Assembly (NCBI GenBank): GCA_021442555.1
Contig: JABUSV010000048.1
Span: forward strand, 1 to 33,465
DNA: 33,465 bases
DNA from: Pseudobutyrivibrio sp.
GTDB lineage: Bacteria; Bacillota; Clostridia; Lachnospirales; Lachnospiraceae
Reading direction: 5' to 3'
Shown here: positions 14,648 through 23,032 of the stretch, in pieces
Position numbering within the stretch: position 1 is the first letter of the stretch
Layout: every line of letters begins with the position of its first letter
Made by a program: the position numbers and the translations under genes
Notes under the pieces: generated by a model
What the model saw: the letters and a program-made list of their open reading frames with translations, nothing else
What the model was told of the DNA's origin: nothing
The model's database searches: none

Positions 14648-17044
14648 TTAATCAAATTTTAGAATCAGCTCAAGAACTCTTTTTGCACATTTTTGTATGT
14701 CATTTCTTGTAATGGCTCCCATATCCAGGGCTTTTTTTACTCTCTTTGGATAACCACAAGCCATCTTCACATCGTTACCTGCGAGTATCTCCTTATAATG
14801 TTCGCCTCTGGTCCACCAGTCTGTGGTAACCATTCCATCAAAACCCCACTCATCACGAAGTATGCCATCCAATAGTTCCTTGCACTCAGAGGCTCTGTGT
14901 CCATTGATGACATTGTATGAGGTCATAATAGTCCATGGCTTTGCTTCTTTGACTATTATCTCAAACTGCTTAAGATATATTTCTCTTAGTGCTCGTTCTG
15001 ATACTCTTGAATCACAATGCTTTCTGTTTGTTTCCTTGTTGTTGGCGGCAAAATGTTTAACAGAACAAGCCACATTGTTAGACTGTATACCTCTGACCAT
15101 AGCAGCAGCCAACTTTCCAGTAAGAAGTGGATCTTCTGAATAGTATTCAAAATTACGTCCACAAAGAGGATTCCTGTGAATGTTTACTGCAGGTGTCAGC
15201 CATATAGCCAGATTATTCTCCTTGAGTTCTGCGGCGCCTGCCGTGCCTACCTGCTCTATTAAGGCTTCGTTCCAGCTGCATGCTAATGTAGTAGCACATG
15301 GCCAGGCAGTAGTTGCCACACCACAGCATGGGTTGATGCGAACCCCGGCTGGCCCGTCTGATGTCATTATACTTGGGATTCCATATTCTGGCATGTTGCC
15401 CATACCCCATGTGTTAGCCACGCCAAGATTAGGCTGGCCTCCTAAAAGCTCAATAAGCTCCTCAGTCTCCATCTGATTCAAAAAATCATCAAGACTAAGC
15501 TTATCTTCTGCTACATCAATAAGAGGATGTTTGCCCTCTTTGCAGGTGGAAAACAAAAATACACTTTCCCGTCCTCTCACTGCTGGAGCATAGCCTTCCT
15601 CTGTACCAGGAATCATTTTATCAAATATACAATCGTCTTTATCATTAGGTTGTCCTGCAGGTAAACTCTCATAGGTGCCGTCTGACAATAGTCTTTTTTC
15701 AAGCTGTGTAGGAGCACACCGACTGACTAACTGCTGAAGTATGGTATCCTTTTCAACAGTTATGGTACCAGCTTCAAACACATCACTTATATTGCTTCCA
15801 ACATACAGTCCATATTCACCTGCTTCAAGTACATAGGCTGATTTTGCAATTATGCCCAAGTCGTCATAGGAAGACATCATATACCTGTTAAAACTAAGTT
15901 GAAGCTTTTCCTTTTCACCAGGTAAGAGCTCCTTAGTTTTTTTAAAGGCAACAAGGCTCTTTTTTGACTTTGACAGCTTTAAAGAAGGAGCCGTAACATA
16001 CAACTGCACAACTTCTTTTCCTGCTGCATTTCCCGTGTTTGTTACTGTTACATCTACTATTATTTTATCATTGGATTTGGCACAGTCATTTACTTGTATA
16101 GCAAAGCTGGTATAGCTTAGACCATAACCAAATGGGTATACTCTTGGCTTGTTAAAAGTCTCAAAATATCTATAACCTACAAAAATATCCTCTATGTAAT
16201 CCACATAATCATAGCTTTGATGAAAACCTGCTGTGGATGGATAGTCTTCAAGTGACGCCGCATAGGTATCAACCAGCTTTCCGCTGGGATATTTGATACC
16301 GCATATTACTTCAGCTGCTGCACTTCCGCCCTCCATTCCACCCTGACCTATATTTAGACAGGCTGATATTCTATCATCATCTCTGATCCAGCTTGTATCT
16401 ATTATTCCACCAATATTTAATATAACACCTACTTTATCATATAAAGATGTTACCTTTTCTATAAGTGTTTTTTCTGACTGTGTCAGATAAAAATCTCCAT
16501 CTGGGAAAATCTCACCTGAGAGCTTTGGCATAGACGTCTCCGACTCCCATGGGTTATATTCACCTTCATACACTACAGTGGAACGATCCCAGCCTTCTCC
16601 AGAGAATCGACTAATAAAAATAAGTGCTACATCAGAGTTTTTGGAAGCCTCCTTGTACATGTCATCACTAAGTACAGGTTCTGATATCATGCCAGCAGCG
16701 GCCCCCTTTGAATACATATCCAGCACGTAGTCTCTGTAATAATCTGAAAGAGGTTCAAACACAACTACATGCTCTGTTTCCTTTAGCCCCTGGTAGACGT
16801 TTTTTATATACCTGGTATATACATCACCACTTCCGCCGCCGCCTTTTACATAATCAAAAGAACCCTTTCCAAACAGTGCTACCTTTGCATTCTTTTTTAG
16901 CGGGAAAAGCCCATTATTCTTTAATAAAACAATTCCTTCAGTAGCAGCTTCCTTGGATAAAGCTATATGCCTGCTACTGCAGGTTACCCTTTCATCCCCA
17001 AGAGGAAGATTTGGCTGATATTTCAATCTAGCCCATTTTTCCAT
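14648..17044 (-). CDS. Cytoplasmic GH3 beta-glucosidase, inverted domain order
   Basis: This is a 798-residue GH3 enzyme with permuted domains: the C-terminal-type sandwich first (about 25-310), fibronectin III-like next (about 335-430), then the barrel (about 520-790). E150 in FSGEGWDR is the predicted acid/base and D742 in VTTDWW the nucleophile; VKHFAANN and CGRNFEYYSED are intact. The architecture and size match Butyrivibrio fibrisolvens BglA-type beta-glucosidases. There is no signal peptide or membrane segment. The ATG follows AAAGGAG, only 3 nt after the upstream cupin stop, so it belongs to a cupin-cupin-GH3 operon. It shares its domain order with the membrane GH3 at 6622-9546 but lacks the anchors. 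The substrate is a beta-glucoside or xyloside. Confidence 0.9.
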   Translation of the reverse strand: MEKWARLKYQPNLPLGDERVTCSSRHIALSKEAATEGIVLLKNNGLFPLKKNAKVALFGKGSFDYVKGGGGSGDVYTRYIKNVYQGLKETEHVVVFEPLSDYYRDYVLDMYSKGAAAGMISEPVLSDDMYKEASKNSDVALIFISRFSGEGWDRSTVVYEGEYNPWESETSMPKLSGEIFPDGDFYLTQSEKTLIEKVTSLYDKVGVILNIGGIIDTSWIRDDDRISACLNIGQGGMEGGSAAAEVICGIKYPSGKLVDTYAASLEDYPSTAGFHQSYDYVDYIEDIFVGYRYFETFNKPRVYPFGYGLSYTSFAIQVNDCAKSNDKIIVDVTVTNTGNAAGKEVVQLYVTAPSLKLSKSKKSLVAFKKTKELLPGEKEKLQLSFNRYMMSSYDDLGIIAKSAYVLEAGEYGLYVGSNISDVFEAGTITVEKDTILQQLVSRCAPTQLEKRLLSDGTYESLPAGQPNDKDDCIFDKMIPGTEEGYAPAVRGRESVFLFSTCKEGKHPLIDVAEDKLSLDDFLNQMETEELIELLGGQPNLGVANTWGMGNMPEYGIPSIMTSDGPAGVRINPCCGVATTAWPCATTLACSWNEALIEQVGTAGAAELKENNLAIWLTPAVNIHRNPLCGRNFEYYSEDPLLTGKLAAAMVRGIQSNNVACSVKHFAANNKETNRKHCDSRVSERALREIYLKQFEIIVKEAKPWTIMTSYNVINGHRASECKELLDGILRDEWGFDGMVTTDWWTRGEHYKEILAGNDVKMACGYPKRVKKALDMGAITRNDIQKCAKRVLELILKFD

Positions 17045-17047
17045 ATC

Positions 17048-17386
17048 CTATTGCTCCTTTACTACTGTAAGAAGCATCTTAAATCTGTCCTTGGCCTTTA
17101 CTGAGTGCGGTACCCCTGATGGCATTACGATACCTTCTCCTGCCTTTACTACATATGATTTGTCAGCTATGGTAATATGCGCTTCACCCTCTAATACGTT
17201 AACAAAAGCATCTCCTGGTGCAGCATGAGTACTCACTCCCTCTCCTGCATCAAAAGCCATAAGTGTCATTGCTACTGCCGGTCTTTGAGCCATTGTAAGA
17301 CTGGCTACTGAGCCTTCCTGATAATCTATCAAATCCTTGATAGTTACAATTGTTTCATGTTCAATATTTTTTATTAATTCGCTCAT
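17048..17386 (-). CDS. Small cupin-domain protein
   Basis: This is a 112-residue single cupin barrel. Motif 1 reads STHAAPGDAFVNVLEGEAHI, with one of the usual two histidines, and motif 2 reads GIVMPSGVPHSV, with its histidine kept. It belongs to the widespread small stand-alone cupins whose function is mostly unknown; a metal site may exist. It starts after AAAGGAGT, 5 nt downstream of a second, related cupin gene, and lies 3 nt before the GH3 gene. The pairing with a beta-glucosidase hints at sugar binding or a sensor role, but nothing in the sequence proves it. Confidence 0.8.
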   Translation of the reverse strand: MSELIKNIEHETIVTIKDLIDYQEGSVASLTMAQRPAVAMTLMAFDAGEGVSTHAAPGDAFVNVLEGEAHITIADKSYVVKAGEGIVMPSGVPHSVKAKDRFKMLLTVVKEQ

Positions 17387-17391
17387 ATTTT

Positions 17392-17724
17392 TTACTCCTT
17401 TACTGTTATCTGTAAAAACTTCGCATCTTTGTTTCCATCAACACTGTGTAATACATGAGATGGAACCATTATGACCTCCCCTTTATTAACAGGATATGTG
17501 TTATTCCCATACTTAATCTCTATGTATCCCTCTAACACATAATAAAGAGTATCTCCATAATACTCTTCTTCACTTACATTTTCAAAATCTGAAAATGCCA
17601 TTAGTACAACGCTGGTATCACAGTCTCTTGTCAATGCCTTACTAACAACCTGATGAGGCTTAATATCAATAAGCTCATTTAATGATTTTGCCCTTTCGAT
17701 TGGTATGTTTTTTAGCTGCGCCAT
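17392..17724 (-). CDS. Small cupin-like protein, motif-1 histidine lost
   Basis: This 110-residue protein is similar in length and layout to the next cupin (KNI at the start, VLMAF versus TLMAF, YYVLEGYIEI versus VNVLEGEAHI, VPSHVLHSV versus MPSGVPHSV). In motif 1 the histidine position reads SEEEYYGD, so a classic cupin metal site is unlikely. It is probably a tandem duplicate that has diverged and could act as a partner subunit in a heteromer. It is the first gene of the cupin-cupin-GH3 operon, with a strong GGAGGGG ribosome site. Confidence 0.75.
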   Translation of the reverse strand: MAQLKNIPIERAKSLNELIDIKPHQVVSKALTRDCDTSVVLMAFSDFENVSEEEYYGDTLYYVLEGYIEIKYGNNTYPVNKGEVIMVPSHVLHSVDGNKDAKFLQITVKE

Positions 17725-17792
17725 TTACCCCTCCTTCAACAATATCGTATATTCTGCCAGACAATACTCCCAAAATATTAAGCAAAATTACG

Positions 17793-17822
17793 TTCATATG
17801 TATAGTATACTTAGTGTATAAT
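17793..17822 (+). promoter_or_regulatory. Probable hypB promoter
   Basis: TTCATA (17793-17798), an 18-bp spacer and a perfect TATAAT (17817-17822) lie 40 bases before the hypB start. The -35 box is weak. Confidence 0.45.
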
Positions 17823-17833
17823 ATAAAAATCAA
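17804..17833 (-). promoter_or_regulatory. Probable promoter of the cupin-GH3 operon
   Basis: On the minus strand TTGATT (17833-17828), an 18-bp spacer and TATACT (17809-17804) overlap the divergent hypB promoter, so the two may interfere with each other. Confidence 0.45.
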
Positions 17834-17861
17834 TTCATATATTTTTAGAATGGTATAAAAA

Positions 17862-18542
17862 ATGAGTGAAGTAAAAGTAATTAAAGTAGAAGAAAGCATT
17901 TTTGCTGCTAACGATGAAAAAGCCATAGCGACCAGAGAAATGATGACCAAAAACGGTACTTTTTTTGTAAATGTTATGTCTGGTCCTGGTGCAGGAAAGA
18001 CCACAACCTTATCTGCTCTAATTAATCTCATGAAGGACAAATATAAGATTGGTGAGATGGATGTAGATATCGAAACAAGTATAGATGCTCAGCGTGTAGC
18101 TGATGCCACTGGTATTGAATCCCTTCAAATCCATAACGGAGGACTGTGTCACATAGATGCGGATATGACAGCCCGGGCATTTGAAGAGTATGACACCACT
18201 GGCTTTGATCTTATGATATTAGAGAATATCGGCAACATGGTCTGTCCAGCAGAATTTGACACTGGCGCTCACAAGAATATCATGATACTCAGTATTCCAG
18301 AAGGCGATGATAAGCCCCTTAAGTATCCCCTTATGTTCTCTGTCAGCGATATAGTACTAATCAACAAGATTGATACCATAGACTATTTTGACTTTTCCAT
18401 GGAAAAGGTTACTGAGCGTATCTTAAGACTCAATCCTACTGCAAAAATATTCCCTATCAGCGCCAAAACAGGTAAAGGACTTGATGCCGTAGTGGAATGG
18501 TTTGACTTAGAGATACAGAATATCAAATCACTTAGTTTATAA
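17862..18542 (+). CDS. hypB: HypB-type nickel-insertion GTPase
   Basis: This is a 226-residue G3E-family GTPase. The P-loop is SGPGAGKTTT (40-49), the metal motif is GLCHIDADM (C96, H97), the second cysteine C128 lies in GNMVCPAEFD, and the guanine-specificity motif is INKID. These match HypB, which delivers nickel to [NiFe]-hydrogenases together with HypA. It lacks the N-terminal CxxCGC and His-rich nickel-storage segments found in some relatives. No hydrogenase, hypA or other hyp gene is in the window, so it is an orphan here. The ribosome site is weak. Its stop TAA overlaps the stop of the convergent DUF362 gene within the palindrome TTATAA. Confidence 0.9.
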   Translation: MSEVKVIKVEESIFAANDEKAIATREMMTKNGTFFVNVMSGPGAGKTTTLSALINLMKDKYKIGEMDVDIETSIDAQRVADATGIESLQIHNGGLCHIDADMTARAFEEYDTTGFDLMILENIGNMVCPAEFDTGAHKNIMILSIPEGDDKPLKYPLMFSVSDIVLINKIDTIDYFDFSMEKVTERILRLNPTAKIFPISAKTGKGLDAVVEWFDLEIQNIKSLSL

Positions 18543-19640
18543 CTCGTGTTCAATAATATATGACCTAAGCTGTTCATATATCTTATCCTCATCAGGCGGA
18601 CACCCCATGATACACACATCATAATTCTTGGTACATTTTCCTATGCCAAGATGGCCTGTCTGCCCCTGATGACCTTGTCCTATTGCAATCTGCTCGTGAA
18701 GCTTTGCAAGCAGTCCCTCTTCTTCAAGACGACACAGTGCCGGAACAAGATTCCCGTAGCAGGCACTGCAGGAATCCACCTCATCTACTGTATAAGACAC
18801 CTTAAGAATCTTATCCTGCCTATGAATAGTGTTGTCAAGATTACCCTCGTTTAGATGGATAATCTCAGCACAGGAAAGATCACTTATTCCAGATCCCAAT
18901 TGTTCAGCAAGTGCAATATATGGCACCTCAGATACGTCATAACCCATGATACTGCAGGCAAAGCTGTCAACCAGCACTGGATCCATGGCAGCCATAACAC
19001 AGTTTCTGATTACAGGGTTTCCCCCGTCTTCAAAATCCAAATCTCCACAGATATGATCCACCACAATAAAATCCTGATGTATTCCACAGGATAGATGTGC
19101 TATTGGTGCATGTAAACCAAGAGTGTGGAACTTGCGCTTTTCTGTGTTAGGAATAAGTCCCTTCATGTTTTTAAGAGCGCAGGTAACCTTAGTCTGACAA
19201 TGGCCCTTAATAACAGGTACATTAATTAAAAAATCCACCCTATCCACAACATCACAGATGTTTAAGGCCATTCCTTTACAGTCCACCTCATGATATCCAT
19301 CCTTTTGGGTATCATAAAAAGGCACCTGATACTTTTCAGACAGTTCCTTAAAACCACAGAACTCGTAGGCATCACTGGTCTTGTCTCCTACCCATGAGCC
19401 CTCTAACATCATAATATTATTATGCCCATTATCCTTAAGATATTCTATAATGCCTGCCACCACCTGGGGATGTGTTGTAGCTCCAAATTCTGCAGGAGTT
19501 GGCGCAACAAGGTTAGGCTTAATTCCAACCATTGTATCCTTAGAGGGTATCAACGATATCAAATCAGCCTTATCCAAAAGCTCTTTTGTCATATCCTTGT
19601 AATCGGTTCCATAAATCTTAAAAAGCTGGTTTTTATCCAT
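18537..19640 (-). CDS. DUF362-domain protein at the end of the sucrose operon
   Basis: This is a 367-residue DUF362 protein (GIKPNLVAPTPAEFGATTHP, MLEGSWVGDKTSDAYEFCG, VPVIKGHCQTKVTCALKNMKG, FIVVDHICGDLDFEDGG). The family has no settled biochemical role and is often linked to iron-sulfur or redox proteins. This copy has scattered C-terminal cysteines (VDSCSACYGN, GKCTKNYDVCIMGCPP) but no clear 4Fe-4S ferredoxin motif. Its ATG overlaps the end of the kinase gene by 8 nt (ATGGATAA), so it is the translationally coupled last gene of a sugar operon, which is unexpected. Its link to fructoside use is context only. Confidence 0.8.
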   Translation of the reverse strand: MDKNQLFKIYGTDYKDMTKELLDKADLISLIPSKDTMVGIKPNLVAPTPAEFGATTHPQVVAGIIEYLKDNGHNNIMMLEGSWVGDKTSDAYEFCGFKELSEKYQVPFYDTQKDGYHEVDCKGMALNICDVVDRVDFLINVPVIKGHCQTKVTCALKNMKGLIPNTEKRKFHTLGLHAPIAHLSCGIHQDFIVVDHICGDLDFEDGGNPVIRNCVMAAMDPVLVDSFACSIMGYDVSEVPYIALAEQLGSGISDLSCAEIIHLNEGNLDNTIHRQDKILKVSYTVDEVDSCSACYGNLVPALCRLEEEGLLAKLHEQIAIGQGHQGQTGHLGIGKCTKNYDVCIMGCPPDEDKIYEQLRSYIIEHEL

Positions 19641-20595
19641 TAATCATCCTTGTCACTTCCTCAACTGTAGGCATTACTCTTAATGCTCCCTTACGAGTTG
19701 TAATAATAGATGCTGCTGCATTGGCAAAGTTAAGCATCTCAAAAAGAGCTGCCTCATCCAAGTCTTTATAACCGTGCTCCAATACATAGTGCAAACAGCA
19801 GGCTCCAAAGGTATCTCCTGCACCTGTAGTCTCTACAGTGTCCTGTCTTATATATGCATCTGCATGGGCTCTGTGGCCATTACAGTATGCGCGGCTTCCG
19901 TCTTTTCCCAGTGATAACAGAATAAGTGGAATATGATATGTATCTGAAAGCTTTGCTACCGCCTCATCGTAATCGTCTATTCCTGTAAACCACTGTATTT
20001 CATTATCTGATATCTTTAGTACATGACATTTGCCAAGTCCATATTCTAACTGTTGTCTCATGATATCCATTGATGGCCACAGTGATTCTCTGATATTAGG
20101 ATCAAAGGAAATAATGCAGTTATTAGCCATAGCCACATCAATAGCATGCTTAGTCGCGGCTCTTACGCCATCATGAGTCATGGAAAGTGTTCCAAAGTGA
20201 AATATTTTTGCCTGACTAATCAACTCATCATCAACCTCTTTTATATCCAACATCATGTCGGCGCCAGGATTACGATAAAATGAAAAGCTTCTGTCTCCTG
20301 TCTCATCATTTTCTACAAAAGCCAATGTGGTTCTTGCTTCTTTTCCTACAACAAGACCTGTTGTATCTATACCTATATCCTGCAAAATAGTTTTGAGCTT
20401 AAGCCCGAAAATATCCTCTCCCACCTTGCCAATAAATGCACATTTATGACCAAGGTTTAAAAGCATACTTAAAACATTACATGGTGCTCCTCCAGGATTT
20501 GCTTCAAATAAGCCATTGCCCTGAGGGCTTATACCTGAAGATATAAAATCTATAAGCAGCTCACCAAGCGCTACTACATCGTATTTTTTATCCAT
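19633..20595 (-). CDS. scrK: PfkB-family carbohydrate kinase, probable fructokinase
   Basis: This is a ribokinase-fold kinase (320 residues) with the N-terminal sugar site GELLIDF and NPGGAPCNV, ISDNEIQWFTG in the middle, and the C-terminal ATP/anion site TTGAGDTFGACCLHY, with D261 as catalytic base. Fructokinase is the best call because it sits between the sucrose LacI repressor and the DUF362 gene, downstream of sucrose phosphorylase and GH32, both of which release fructose. It would convert fructose to fructose-6-phosphate. It overlaps the LacI stop as TAATG. The sugar specificity is inferred from context; the symbol is by role. Confidence 0.85.
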   Translation of the reverse strand: MDKKYDVVALGELLIDFISSGISPQGNGLFEANPGGAPCNVLSMLLNLGHKCAFIGKVGEDIFGLKLKTILQDIGIDTTGLVVGKEARTTLAFVENDETGDRSFSFYRNPGADMMLDIKEVDDELISQAKIFHFGTLSMTHDGVRAATKHAIDVAMANNCIISFDPNIRESLWPSMDIMRQQLEYGLGKCHVLKISDNEIQWFTGIDDYDEAVAKLSDTYHIPLILLSLGKDGSRAYCNGHRAHADAYIRQDTVETTGAGDTFGACCLHYVLEHGYKDLDEAALFEMLNFANAAASIITTRKGALRVMPTVEEVTRMING

Positions 20596-21572
20596 TATGT
20601 ACTCTCTCTTTTAACTAATGATACCGGAAGTAACGATCTTGTTGGAACAGCATCTCCATCATTCTTATGAATGAGCATCTCTATAGCCATCTGAGCCATT
20701 TCCTTAATAGGCTGATGAATAGTTGTGATGCTTGGGGTAGTCAGAGAAGATACAATAACATCATCAAAACCCACTACCTTTATTTCTTCCGGGATTTTAA
20801 TCCCATGCTTTGCGCAAACCTGAATAACCTGCGCGGCAATCAAATCACTGCTGGCAAATATTCCATCAACATCCTTGTGATTGAGCACACATTCCTCTAA
20901 AAAATCTCTGTACTCCAGATTATTATATTGTTTTATATTGGTGGCTATCTCATAGTGCTTCACCTGATACTTTTCGCACACTTCTATAAAAGCGTTAGCT
21001 CTGGCATCAGCAGGCATAGCAGTCTCATGCACACCGCTAATATGTAATAGATTGCGACATCCCCGTTCTATCAGATGCTCTGTTGCCATGCGTCCGCCCT
21101 GAGCATTATCACACTCTATGGAAGCATCACCATTTTCCAAATATCGTTCCAGGGTAATAATAGGAATATTACTGCCCTTGAATTCATCTATGGATACAAC
21201 TGCAGAGCCAAGAATTATTCCCGCCACGCGGTTGCTGGTACACATCTCAAGATATTCTCTTGTCTTGGCATCCTTTCCCTGGGAATTACATAAGATAATC
21301 TTGTATCCTCTCTTATACGCTTCATTCTCCAGATTGCTGATAAGCTCACTGAAATATGGATGCTTTATGTGAGGCATGATTACACCAATAGTATTGGTAG
21401 ATTTTTTTGAGAGGCTTCTGGCCACCTCATTTGGGTGGTAGTTGAGCTTTTTCATTGCCTCATATACCTTTTGACGGGTCTCATCGCTGATATATCCCCT
21501 GTTATTCAATACTCGAGATACTGTGGTTACTGTAAGTCCAGTCTCAGCTGCCACATCTTTTAATGTTGCCAT
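20595..21572 (-). CDS. LacI-family transcriptional regulator, probable ScrR-type repressor
   Basis: This is a 325-residue LacI regulator. The helix-turn-helix (TLKDVAAETGLTVTTVSRVLNN) and hinge helix (YHPNEVARSLSKKSTNTIGV) are typical, and are followed by a periplasmic-binding-protein-like effector domain (VGFDDVIVSSLTTPSITTIHQP). It probably binds the two TATGTCAA...TTGACATA palindromes upstream of the binding-protein gene of its own operon and is released by a sugar such as sucrose, fructose or a phosphate. Its ATG follows GGAGGAG inside the end of the GH32 gene (13-nt overlap), so its amount follows operon transcription, giving negative autoregulation. The effector cannot be read from sequence. 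Confidence 0.9.
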   Translation of the reverse strand: MATLKDVAAETGLTVTTVSRVLNNRGYISDETRQKVYEAMKKLNYHPNEVARSLSKKSTNTIGVIMPHIKHPYFSELISNLENEAYKRGYKIILCNSQGKDAKTREYLEMCTSNRVAGIILGSAVVSIDEFKGSNIPIITLERYLENGDASIECDNAQGGRMATEHLIERGCRNLLHISGVHETAMPADARANAFIEVCEKYQVKHYEIATNIKQYNNLEYRDFLEECVLNHKDVDGIFASSDLIAAQVIQVCAKHGIKIPEEIKVVGFDDVIVSSLTTPSITTIHQPIKEMAQMAIEMLIHKNDGDAVPTRSLLPVSLVKREST

Positions 21573-23023
21573 AACTCCTCCATTCGATAGACGGTTACCT
21601 TGGGCTTAAAATCGCTCTCCCAAACTATCGTATTTGTATTCCCACTAAGAAGATATGCCCCAAGTAATAAGTTATCCCCCTGGGTCACTTCAAGAATATT
21701 ATAATCTATTGCAAGGAAAATTCCACGTGACTCTGGTAACATTTTATAGCTTTTATCATCAATGATAATGGTTCTTTCAGCTGCTTGATATGATATTTTT
21801 GTATCACCTGAAAAAAATGTCCAGTTACAATCGCCAACATCCTCTATTACAAGATTAAACGGGCCCTTATCAGGCACCTTATCACAGACAACAAATCTGT
21901 CTGCCACTTCTTTGGGAAGCTTCATGCTAAGACTAAGTGCATCCTCTAATCTACATAAAGAAAGCTCTCTGGGATATCCCATGGCACCATTGTAGTTAAT
22001 ACCGTTGGCATTAAGCTTAAGCCATGGTATTTGAATAGTTCTGTCCTTAATCCCCGAATAGCTTTGAGCTGCATAAGGCACTTTATTGGCATATGCTTCA
22101 TGTTTGATGCCATCTGTTTTAAACTCATATCCATCAAAATCGCCTGCATAAAAGAAACCATCAGCAGCAATAAATACCCATACTTCCCTGCCATCCACAT
22201 TAAAAGGTATAAGATCAGGACACTCCCAGGCATCAGGAAGTGTTAGACGTTGTGTCGGATTCCAGTTATATAAATCCTTGGATCTAAAGATGCCAAAATC
22301 ATTGGCATCAATATATAAAACCATGATATAGGCATCACTTTTTTCATGCCAAAATACCTTGGGATCTCTCGTTTCTTTGGTTATAACATCCACGCAGACA
22401 CCAGGCTGTTTTTCTAGAGTCAATCCTCCATCTTGGCTTATGGCCATACGCTGTGTAGGCAGCTTACTCTGACTCCATCTGGTGGCGCCAGCTGCAGTAT
22501 AAAAGAAATACAGCTTATCATCTTTTTTTATGCCACTGCCAGAAAACATCATACCGTTTTCATCAGGAAATAATACAACATCATGTTGTATCCAGTTCAC
22601 AAGGTCAGTACTTGTAGCATGGCCCCACATCATATTATCCCAGATACAGTTAAAAGGATTATATTGAAAATACAGATGATAGTATTGCCCATCATATACC
22701 AGCCCATTAGGGTCGTTAATCCAACCATGATTTGCAGTAAAATGTAAACAAGGTCTGGGCTCCACATTATTGTATGGCATGTTCTCATTTCTTATGGAAT
22801 TCAAATATTCATCCGAAAAATCCCCTTCAAAATCAATATCTTTTCCTATATATTCTGATACCAGAACAGAGGCAAAATACTCTTCACAGTATCCTGCCTC
22901 CTGTTTTTGAATGAATGGTATATTAAATTCGTGTATCTTTTCGCCCTCACAAAAGAGGGACAGATACTCATGGGTACCTTTTTTGTTAATTGGAAACCAC
23001 AAGTACTTTTTTTCTATATGCAT
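21560..23023 (-). CDS. GH32 beta-fructosidase (sucrose / fructooligosaccharide hydrolase)
   Basis: This is a 487-residue GH32 enzyme. The nucleophile is D104 in GWINDPNGL, the transition-state residue is D220 in ETRDPKVFW, and the acid/base is E267 in WECPDLI. About 90 residues precede the propeller (LWFPINKKGTHEYLSLFCEG), an N-terminal extension seen in some levanase and fructan-type members, and a short beta-sandwich ends the protein. There is no signal peptide, so it is intracellular. With no PTS in this operon the sugar arrives unphosphorylated, so a beta-fructofuranosidase on sucrose, kestose or levan oligomers fits better than a sucrose-6-phosphate hydrolase. It starts after AAGGAG, 9 nt downstream of the phosphorylase. 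Confidence 0.9.
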   Translation of the reverse strand: MHIEKKYLWFPINKKGTHEYLSLFCEGEKIHEFNIPFIQKQEAGYCEEYFASVLVSEYIGKDIDFEGDFSDEYLNSIRNENMPYNNVEPRPCLHFTANHGWINDPNGLVYDGQYYHLYFQYNPFNCIWDNMMWGHATSTDLVNWIQHDVVLFPDENGMMFSGSGIKKDDKLYFFYTAAGATRWSQSKLPTQRMAISQDGGLTLEKQPGVCVDVITKETRDPKVFWHEKSDAYIMVLYIDANDFGIFRSKDLYNWNPTQRLTLPDAWECPDLIPFNVDGREVWVFIAADGFFYAGDFDGYEFKTDGIKHEAYANKVPYAAQSYSGIKDRTIQIPWLKLNANGINYNGAMGYPRELSLCRLEDALSLSMKLPKEVADRFVVCDKVPDKGPFNLVIEDVGDCNWTFFSGDTKISYQAAERTIIIDDKSYKMLPESRGIFLAIDYNILEVTQGDNLLLGAYLLSGNTNTIVWESDFKPKVTVYRMEELWQH

Positions 23024-23032
23024 ACCTTCTCC

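Noticed and set aside
17790-17798. TACGTTCAT matching the published LytTR half-site consensus
   Set aside because: There is no second copy at the required spacing, and the same 9-mer also occurs by chance over the GH3 start codon near 12443-12451.
17675-18040. Minus-strand ORF of 121 codons across the cupin/hypB gap
   Set aside because: It overlaps the well-supported cupin and hypB genes and both promoters, has no recognisable domain and no good ribosome site.
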